From NCBI GenBank assembly GCA_949775045.1, contig OX459110.1, positions 5,836,229-5,900,228 on the forward strand: 64,000 bases of DNA. Reading direction: 5' to 3'. Shown here piece by piece: positions 51,971 through 61,376 of this stretch. Within the stretch, counting starts at the first letter, position 1. Each line of letters starts with the position of its first letter. This stretch comes from Metridium senile. Lineage: Eukaryota; Cnidaria; Anthozoa; Actiniaria; Metridiidae. The translations under genes were made by a program, and so were the position numbers. The notes under the pieces were generated by a model, which was given only the letters and a program-made list of their open reading frames with translations, did no database searches and had not been told where the DNA came from.

Positions 51971-52619
51971 CTGAAAATGTGTCAAAAAGATCGGGGTTTT
52001 CGGCACAAAATTTTTGGCTAGACCATGTGAGTAATGTCTGAGAATATTAGAGCATTCTGATAAATGCGCAAGATTTCATTTAGAAAAAACTACAAAATCC
52101 TACCCAGAATGCAATATGCCCTATAGGGTGATCTGAAAATGTGTCAAAAAGATCGGGGTTTTCGCCACAAAATTTTTGGCTAGACCATGTGAGTAATGTC
52201 TGAGAATATTAGAGCATTCTGATAAATGCGCAAGATTTCATTTAGAAAAAACTACAAAATCCTACCCAGAATGCAATATGCCCTATAGAGTGATCTGAAA
52301 ATGTGTCAAAAAGATCGGGGTTTTCAGCTCAAAATTTTCGCTTAGACCCTGTGAGTAATGTCTGAGAATATTAGAGCATTCTGATAAATGTGCAAGATTT
52401 CATTTAGAAAAAACTACAAAATCCTACCCAGAATGCAATATGCCCTATAGAGTGATCTGAAAATGTGTCAAAAAGATCGGGGTTTTCAGCTCAAAATTTT
52501 CGCCTAGACCTTGTGAGTAATGTCTGAGAATATTAGAGCATTCTGATACATGCGCAAGATTTTAATTAGAAAAAAACTACAAAATCTTACCCAGAATGCA
52601 ATATGCCCTATAGGGTGAT
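51971..52619 (+). repeat. Four-monomer tail of the 24-mer region
   Basis: Two consecutive tttttggc/gaccatgtg monomers (the second with ttcgccacaaaa near 52163), then a cagctc/cgctta monomer and a cagctc monomer with gaccttgtgag, ttaattag and cttaccc. The doubled tttttggc monomer looks like a single-unit tandem duplication. Zone 4 alleles start right after. Confidence 0.75.
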
Positions 52620-55600
52620 CTGAAAATGTGTAAAAAAGATCGGGGTTTTCGGCACAAAATTTTTGCCTAGACCCTATGAGTAATGTCTGAGAAAATTAGA
52701 GCATTCTGATAAATGCGCAAGATTTTATTTAGAAAAAACTACAAAATACTACCCAGAATGCAATATGCCCTATAGGGTGATCTGAAAATGTGTCAAAAAG
52801 TTCAAGGTTTTCGGCACAAAATTTTCGCCTAGACCCTGTGAGTAATGTCTGAGAATATTAGAGCATTCTGATACATGCGCAAGATTTTATTTAGAAAAAA
52901 CTACAAAATCCTACCCAGAATGCAATATGTCCTATAGGGTGATCTGAAAATGTGTCAAAAAGATCGGGGTTTTCGGCACAAAAGTTTCGCCTAGACCCTG
53001 TGAGTAATGTCTGAGAATATTAGAGCATTCTGATAAATGTGCAAGATTTCATTTAGAAAAAACTACAAAATCCTACCCAGAATGCAATATGCCCTATAGA
53101 GTGATCTGAAAATGTGTCAAAAAGATCGGGGTTTTCAGCTCAAAATTTTCGCCTAGACCCTGTGAGTAATGTCTGAGAATATTAGAGCATTCTGATACAT
53201 GCGCAAGATTTTATTTAGAAAAAACTACAAAATCCTACCCAGAATGCAATATGCCCTATAGGGTGATCTGAAAATGTGTCAAAAAGATCGGGGTTTTCGG
53301 CACAAAATTTTCGCTTAGACCCTGTGAGTAATGTCTGAGAATATTAGAGCATTCTGATAAATGTGCAAGATTTCATTTAGAAAAAACTACAAAATCCTAC
53401 CCAGAATGCAATATGCCCTATAGGGTGATCTGAAAATGTGTCAAAAAGATCGGGGTTTTCGGCACAAAATTTTCGCTTAGACCCTGTGAGTAATGTCTGA
53501 GAATATTAGAGCATTCTGATAAATGTGCAAGATTTCATTTAGAAAAAACTACAAAATCCTACCCAGAATGCAATATGCCCTATAGAGTGATCTGAAAATG
53601 TGTCAAAAAGATCGGGGTTTGCAGCTCAAAATTTTCGCCTAGACCCTGTGAGTAATGTCTGAGAATATTAGAGCATTCTGATACATGCGCAAGATTTTAA
53701 TTAGAAAAAAACTAGAAAATCTTACCCAGAATGCAATATGCCCTATAGGGTGATGTGAAAATGTGTAAAAAAGATCGGGGTTTTCGGCACAAAATTTTTG
53801 CCTAGACCCTATGAGTAATGTCTGAGAAAATTAGAGCATTCTGATAAATGCGCAAGATTTTATTTAGAAAAAACTACAAAATCCTACCCAGAATGCAATA
53901 TGCCCTATAGGGTGATCTGAAAATGTGTCAAAAAGTTCAGGGTTTTCGGCACAAAATTTTCGCCTAGACCCTGTGAGTAATGTCTGAGAATATTAGAGCA
54001 TTCTGATACATGCGCAAGATTTTATTTAGAAAAAACTACAAAATCCTACCCAGAATGCAATATGCCCTATAGGGTGATCTGAAAATGTGTCAAAAAGATC
54101 GGGGTTTTCGGCACAAAATTTTCGCTTAGACCCTGTGAGTAATGTCTGAGAATATTAGAGCATTCTGATAAATGTGCAAGATTTCATTTAGAAAAAACTA
54201 CAAAATCCTACCCAGAATGCAATATGCCCTATAGAGTGATCTGAAAATGTGTCAAAAAGATCGGGGTTTTCAGCTCAAAATTTTCGCCTAGACCCTGTGA
54301 GTAATGTCTGAGAATATTAGAGCATTCTGATACATGCGCAAGATTTTAATTAGAAAAAAAACTACAAAATCTTACCCAGAATGCAATATGCCCTATAGGG
54401 TGGTGTGAAAATGTGTCAAAAAGATCGGGGTTTTCGGCACAAAATTTTCGCTTAGACCCTGTGAGTAATGTCTGAGAATATTAGAGCATTCTGATAAATG
54501 TGCAAGATTTCATTTAGAAAAAACTACAAAATCCTACCCAGAATGCAATATGCCCTATAGAGTGATCTGAAAATGTGTCAAAAAGATCGGGGTTTTCAGC
54601 TCAAAATTTTCGCCTAGACCCTGTGAGTAATGTCTGAGAATATTAGAGCATTCTGATACATGCGCAAGATTTTAATTAGAAAAAAACTACAAAATCTTAC
54701 CCAGAATGCAATATGCCCTATAGGGTGATGTGAAAATGTGTAAAAAAGATCGGGGTTTTCGGCACAAAATTTTTGCCTAGACCCTATGAGTAATGTCTGA
54801 GAAAATTAGAGCATTCTGATAAATGCGCAAGATTTTATTTAGAAAAAACTACAAAATCCTACCCAGAATGCAATATGCCCTATAGGGTGATCTGAAAATG
54901 TGTCAAAAAGTTCAGGGTTTTCGGCACAAAATTTTCGCCTAGACCCTGTGAGTAATGTCTGAGAATATTAGAGCATTCTGATACATGCGCAAGATTTTAT
55001 TTAGAAAAAACTACAAAATCCTACCCAGAATGCAATATGTCCTATAGGGTGATCTGAAAATGTGTCAAAAAGATCGGGGTTTTCGGCACAAAATTTTCGC
55101 CTAGACCCTGTGAGTAATGTCTGAGAATATTAGAGCATTCTGATAAATGTGCAAGATTTCATTTAGAAAAAAACTACAAAATCCTACCCAGAATGCAATA
55201 TGCCCTATAGAGTGATCTGAAAATGTGTCAAAAAGATCGGGGTTTTCAGCTCAAAATTTTCGCCTAGACCCTGTGAGTAATGTCTGAGAATATTAGAGCA
55301 TTCTAATACATGCGCAAGATTTTATTTAGAAAAAACTACAAAATCCTACCCAGAATGCAATATGTCCTACAGGGTGATCTGAAAATGTGTCAAAAAGATC
55401 GGGGTTTTCGGCACAAAAGTTTCGCCTAGACCCTGTGAGTAATGTCTGAGAATATTAGAGCATTCTGATAAATGTGCAAGATTTCATTTAGAAAAAACTA
55501 CAAAATCCTACCCAGAATGCAATATGCCCTATAGAGTGATCTGAAAATGTGTCAAAAAGATCGTGGTTTTCAGCTCAAAATTTTCGCCTAGACCCTGTGA

Positions 55601-56026
55601 GTAATGTCTGAGAATATTAGAGCATTCTGATACATGCGCAAGATTTTATTTAGAAAAAACTACAAAATCCTACCCAGAATGCAATATGCCCTATAGGGTG
55701 ATCTGAAAATGTGTCAAAAAGATCGGGGTTTTCGGCACAAAAGTTTCGCCTAGACCCTGTGAGTAATGTCTGAGAAGATTAGAGCATTCTGATAAATGCG
55801 CAAGATTTTATTGAGAAAAAACTACAAAATCCTACCCAGAATGCAATATGCCCTATAGGGTGATATGAAAATGTGTAAAAAAGATCGGGATTTTCGGCAC
55901 AAAATTTTCGCCTAGACCCTGTGAGTAATGTCTGAGAATATTAGAGCATTCTGATACATGCGCAAGATTTTATTTAGAAAAAACTACAAAATCCTACCCA
56001 GAATGCAATATGCCCTATAGGGTGAT
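52620..56026 (+). repeat. Zone 4a: gagaaaatt / gttcaggg / ttaattag monomer set
   Basis: New alleles appear: gaccctatgag with gagaaaattagag (near 52692, 53827 and 54800), each followed by a gttca(a/g)gg monomer, plus cgctta and ttaattag-cttaccc monomers. The pair recurs at 52620, 53755 and 54730 (1,135 and 975 bp apart), so 6- and 7-monomer units alternate. A gtggtgtgaaaa junction near 54402 is private to this zone and recurs near 56997 and 58133. Confidence 0.8.
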
Positions 56027-58296
56027 GTAAAAATGTGTCAAAAAGATCAGGGTTTTCGGCACAAAATTTTTGCCTAGACCCTGTGAGTAATGTCTGAGAA
56101 TATTAGAGCATTCTGATAAATGTGCAAGATTTCATTTAGAAAAAACTACAAAATCCTACCCAGAATGCAATATGCCCTATAGAGTGATCTGAATATGTGT
56201 CAAAAAGATCGGGGTTTTCAGCTCAAAATTTTCGCCTAGACCCTGTGAGTAATGTCTGAGAATATTAGAGCATTCTGATACATGCGCAAGATTTTATTTA
56301 GAAAAAACTACAAAATCCTACCCAGAATGCAATATGCCCTATAGGGTGATCTGAAAATGTGTCAAAAAGATCGGGGTTTTCGGCACAAAAGTTTCGCCTA
56401 GACCCTGTGAGTAATGTCGGAGAATATTAGAGCATTCTGATAAATGTGCAAGATTTCATTTAGAAAAAACTACAAAATCCTACCCAGAATGCAATATGCC
56501 CTATAGAGTGATCTGAAAATGTGTCAAAAAGATCGGGGTTTTCAGCTCAAAATTTTTGGCTAGACCATGTGAGTAATGTCTGAGAATATTAGAGCATTCT
56601 GATACATGCGCAAGATTTTATTTAGAAAAAACTACAAAATCCTACCCAGAATGCAATATGCCCTATAGGGTGATCTGAAAATGTGTCAAAAAGATCGGGG
56701 TTTTCGGCACAAAATTTTCGCTTAGACGCTGTGAGTAATGTCTGAGAATATTAGAGCATTCTGATAAATGTGCAAGATTTCATTTAGAAAAAACTACAAA
56801 ATCCTACCCAGAATGCAATATGCCCTATAGAGTGATCTGAAAATGTGTCAAAAAGATCGGGGTTTTCAGCTCAAAAATTTCGCCTAGACCCTGTGAGTAA
56901 TGTCTGAGAATATTAGAGCATTCTGATACATGCGCAAGATTTTAATTAGAAAAAAAACTACAAAATCTTACCCAGAATGCAATATGCCCTATAGGGTGGT
57001 GTGAAAATGTGTCAAAAAGATCGGGGTTTTCGGCACAAAATTTTCGCTTAGACCCTGTGAGTAATGTCTGAGAATATTAGAGCATTCTGATAAATGTGCA
57101 AGATTTCATTTAGAAAAAACTACAAAATCCTACCCAGAATGCAATATGCCCTATAGGGTGATGTAAAAATGTGTCAAAAAGATCAGGGTTTTCGGCACAA
57201 AATTTTTGCCTAGACCCTGTGAGTAATGTCTGAGAATATTAGAGCATTCTGATAAATGTGCAAGATTTCATTTAGAAAAAACTACAAAATCCTACCCAGA
57301 ATGCAATATGCCCTATAGAGTGATCTGAATATGTGTCAAAAAGATCGGGGTTTTCAGCTCAAAATTTTCGCCTAGACCCTGTGAGTAATGTCTGAGAATA
57401 TTAGAGCATTCTGATACATGCGCAAGATTTTATTTAGAAAAAACTACAAAATCCTACCCAGAATGCAATATGCCCTATAGGGTGATCTGAAAATGTGTCA
57501 AAAAGATCGGGGTTTTCGGCACAAAAGTTTCGCCTAGACCCTGTGAGTAATGTCGGAGAATATTAGAGCATTCTGATAAATGTGCAAGATTTCATTTAGA
57601 AAAAACTACAAAATCCTACCCAGAATGCAATATGCCCTATAGAGTGATCTGAAAATGTGTCAAAAAGATCGGGGTTTTCAGCTCAAAATTTTTGGCTAGA
57701 CCATGTGAGTAATGTCTGAGAATATTAGAGCATTCTGATACATGCGCAAGATTTTATTTAGAAAAAACTACAAAATCCTACCCAGAATGCAATATGCCCT
57801 ATAGGGTGATCTGAAAATGTGTCAAAAAGATCGGGGTTTCGGCACAAAATTTTCGCTTAGACGCTGTGAGTAATGTCTGAGAATATTAGAGCATTCTGAT
57901 AAATGTGCAAGATTTCATTTAGAAAAAACTACAAAATCCTACCCAGAATGCAATATGCCCTATAGAGTGATCTGAAAATGTGTCAAAAAGATCGGGGTTT
58001 TCAGCTCAAAAATTTCGCCTAGACTCTGTGAGTAATGTCTGAGAATATTAGAGCATTCTGATACATGCGCAAGATTTTAATTAGAAAAAAAACTACAAAA
58101 TCTTACCCAGAATGCAATATGCCCTATAGGGTGGTGTGAAAATGTGTCAAAAAGATCGGGGTTTTCGGCACAAAATTTCGCTTAGACCCTGTGAGTAATG
58201 TCTGAGAATATTAGAGCATTCTGATAAATGTGCAAGATTTCATTTAGAAAAAACTACAAAATCCTACCCAGAATGCAATATGCCCTATAGAGTGAT
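56027..58296 (+). repeat. Zone 4b: 7-monomer HOR, two tandem copies (about 1,135 bp each)
   Basis: Units are 56027-57162 and 57163-58296. Shared private markers: gta-start with gatcaggg, ctgaatatg (near 56192 and 57328), gtcggagaat (near 56417 and 57553), cagctc with tttttggc and gaccatgtg, gacgctgtg (near 56724 and 57859), cagctcaaaaatttcg with ttaattag, and the gtggtgtgaaaa junction. Unit 2 has single-base losses near 57837 and 58178, and gactctgtg near 58023. Confidence 0.88.
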
Positions 58297-60080
58297 CTGA
58301 AAATGTGTCAAAAAGATCGGGGTTTTCAGCTCAAAATTTTCGCCTAGACCCTGTGAGTAATGTCTGAGAATATTAGAGCATTCTGATACATGCGCAAGAT
58401 TTTAATTAGAAAAAAACTACAAAATCTTACCCAGAATGCAATATGCCCTATAGGGTGATGTGAAAATGTGTAAAAAAGATCGGGGTTTTCGGCACAAAAT
58501 TTTTGCCTAGACCCTATGAGTAATGTCTGAGAAAATTAGAGCATTCTGATAAATGCGCAAGATTTTATTTAGAAAAAACTACAAAATCCTACCCAGAATG
58601 CAATATGCCCTATAGGGTGATCTGAAAATGTGTCAAAAAGTTCAGGGTTTTCGGCACAAAATTTTCGCCTAGACCCTGTGAGTAATGTCTGAGAATATTA
58701 GAGCATTCTGATACATGCGCAAGATTTTATTTAGAAAAAACTACAAAATCCTACCCAGAATGCAATATGTCCTATAGGGTGATCTGAAAATGTGTCAAAA
58801 AGATCGGGGTTTTCGGCACAAAAGTTTCGCCTAGACCCTGTGAGTAATGTCTGAGAATATTAGAGCATTCTGATAAATGTGCAAGATTTCATTAGAAAAA
58901 ACTACAAAATCCTACCCAGAATGCAATATGCCCTATAGAGTGATCTGAAAATGTGTCAAAAAGATCGGGGTTTTCAGCTCAAAATTTTCGCCTAGACCCT
59001 GTGAGTAATGTCTGAGAATATTAGAGCATTCTGATACATGCGCAAGATTTTATTTAGAAAAAACTACAAAATCCTACCCAGAATGCAATATGCCCTATAG
59101 GGTGATCTGAAAATGTGTCAAAAAGATCGGGGTTTTCGGCACAAAAGTTTCGCCTAGACCCTGTGAGTAATGTCTGAGAATATTAGAGCATTCTGATACA
59201 TGCGCAAGATTTTATTTAGAAAAAACTACAAAATCCTACCCAGAATGCAATATGCCCTATAGGGTGATCTGAAAATGTGTCAAAAAGATCGGGGTTTTCG
59301 GCACAAAAGTTTCGCCTAGACCCTGTGAGTAATGTCTGAGAATATTAGAGCATTCTGATACATGCGCAAGATTTTATTTAGAAAAAAACTACAAAATCCT
59401 ACCCAGAATGCAATATGCCCTATAGGGTGATGTAAAAATGTGTCAAAAAGATCAGGGATTTCGGCACAAAATTTTTGCCTAGACCCTGTGAGTAATGTCT
59501 GAGAATATTAGAGCATTCTGATAAATGTGCAAGATTTCATTTAGAAAAAACTACAAAATCCTACCCAGAATGCAATATGCCCTATAGAGTGATCTGAATA
59601 TGTGTCAAAAAGATCGGGGTTTTCAGCTCGAAAATTTTCGCCTAGACCCTGTGAGTAATGTCTGAGAATATTAGAGCATTCTGATACATGCGCAAGATTT
59701 TATTTAGAAAAAACTACAAAATCCTACCCAGAATGCAATATGCCCTATAGGGTGATCTGAAAATGTGTCAAAAAGATCGGGGTTTTCGGCACAAAAGTTT
59801 CGCCTAGACCCTGTGAGTAATGTCGGAGAATATTAGAGCATTCTGATAAATGTGCAAGATTTCATTTAGAAAAAACTACAAAATCCTACCCAGAATGCAA
59901 TATGCCCTATAGAGTGATCTGAAAATGTGTCAAAAAGATCGGGGTTTTCAGCTCAAAATTTTCGCCTAGACCCTGTGAGTAATGTCTGAGAATATTAGAG
60001 CATTCTGATACATGCGCAAGATTTTATTTAGAAAAAACTACAAAATCCTACCCAGAATGCAATATGCCCTATAGGGTGAT
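58297..60080 (+). repeat. Zone 4c: recurring block plus a diverged copy of the 7-mer start
   Basis: It contains the gagaaaatt monomer near 58530 and gttcaggg near 58636, then gtttcg and cagctc monomers, as in 54730-55700. From about 59427 it repeats the opening of the 7-mer (gta-start with gatcaggg, ctgaatatg near 59597, gtcggagaat near 59823) and then departs from it. One monomer near 58890 lacks a T (ttcattagaa), and cagctcgaaaa near 59625 has an extra base. Confidence 0.75.
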
Positions 60081-61376
60081 CTGAAAATGTGTCAAAAAGA
60101 TCGGGGTTTTCGGCACAAAAGTTTCGCCTAGACCCTGTGAGTAAAGTCTGAGAATATTAGAGCATTCTGATAAATGCGCAAGATTTTATTGAGAAAAAAC
60201 TACAAAATCCTACCCAGAATGCAATATGCCCTATAGGGTGATATGAAAATGTGTAAAAAAGATCGGGATTTTCGGCACAAACTTTTCGCCTAGACCCTGT
60301 GAGTAATGTCTGAGAATATTAGAGCATTCTGATACATGCGCAAGATTTTATTTAGAAAAAACTACAAAATCCTACCCAGAATGCAATATGCCCTATAGGG
60401 TGATGTAAAAATGTGTCAAAAAGATCCGGGTTTTCGGCACAAAATTTTTGCCTAGACCCTGTGAGTAATGTCTGAGAATATTAGAGCATTCTGATAAATG
60501 TGCAAGATTTCATTTAGAAAAAACTACAAAATCCTACCCAGAATGCAATATGCCCTATAGAGTGATCTGAAAATGTGTCAAAAAGATCGGGGTTTTCAGC
60601 TCAAAATTTTCGCCTAGACCCTGTGAGTAATGTCTGAGAATATTAGAGCATTCTGATACATGCGCAAGATTTTATTTAGAAAAAACTACAAAATCCTACC
60701 CAGAATGCAATATGCCCTATAGGGTGATCTGAAAATGTGTCAAAAAGATCGGGGTTTTCGGCACAAAAGTTTCGCCTAGACCCTGTGAGTAAAGTCTGAG
60801 AATATTAGAGCATTCTGATAAATGCGCAAGATTTTATTGAGAAAAAACTACAAAATCCTACCCAGAATGCAATATGCCCTATAGGGTGATATGAAAATGT
60901 GTAAAAAAGATCGGGATTTTCGGCACAAACTTTTCGCCTAGACCCTGTGAGTAATGTCTGAGAATATTAGAGCATTCTGATACATGCGCAAGATTTTATT
61001 TAGAAAAAACTACAAAATCCTACCCAGAATGCAATATGCCCTATAGGGTGATGTAAAAATGTGTCAAAAAGATCCGGGTTTTCGGCACAAAATTTTTGCC
61101 TAGACCCTGTGAGTAATGTCTGAGAATATTAGAGCATTCTGATAAATGTGCAAGATTTCATTTAGAAAAAACTACAAAATCCTACCCAGAATGCAATATG
61201 CCCTATAGAGTGATCTGAAAATGTGTCAAAAAGATCGGGGTTTTCAGCTCAAAATTTTCGCCTAGACCCTGTGAGTAATGTCTGAGAATATTAGAGCATT
61301 CTGATACATGCGCAAGATTTTATTTAGAAAAAACTACAAAATCCTACCCAGAATGCAATATGCCCTATAGGGTGAT
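60081..61376 (+). repeat. Zone 4d: 4-monomer HOR, two tandem copies (648 bp each)
   Basis: Units are 60081-60728 and 60729-61376. The order is gtttcg with gtaaagtctg and ttattgagaaa; atg-start with gtgtaaaaaag and caaacttttcg; gta-start with gatccggg; cagctc. The private alleles gtaaagtctg (near 60143 and 60792) and caaacttttcg (near 60278 and 60926) are found nowhere else in the window, and I saw no difference between the copies. Confidence 0.88.
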
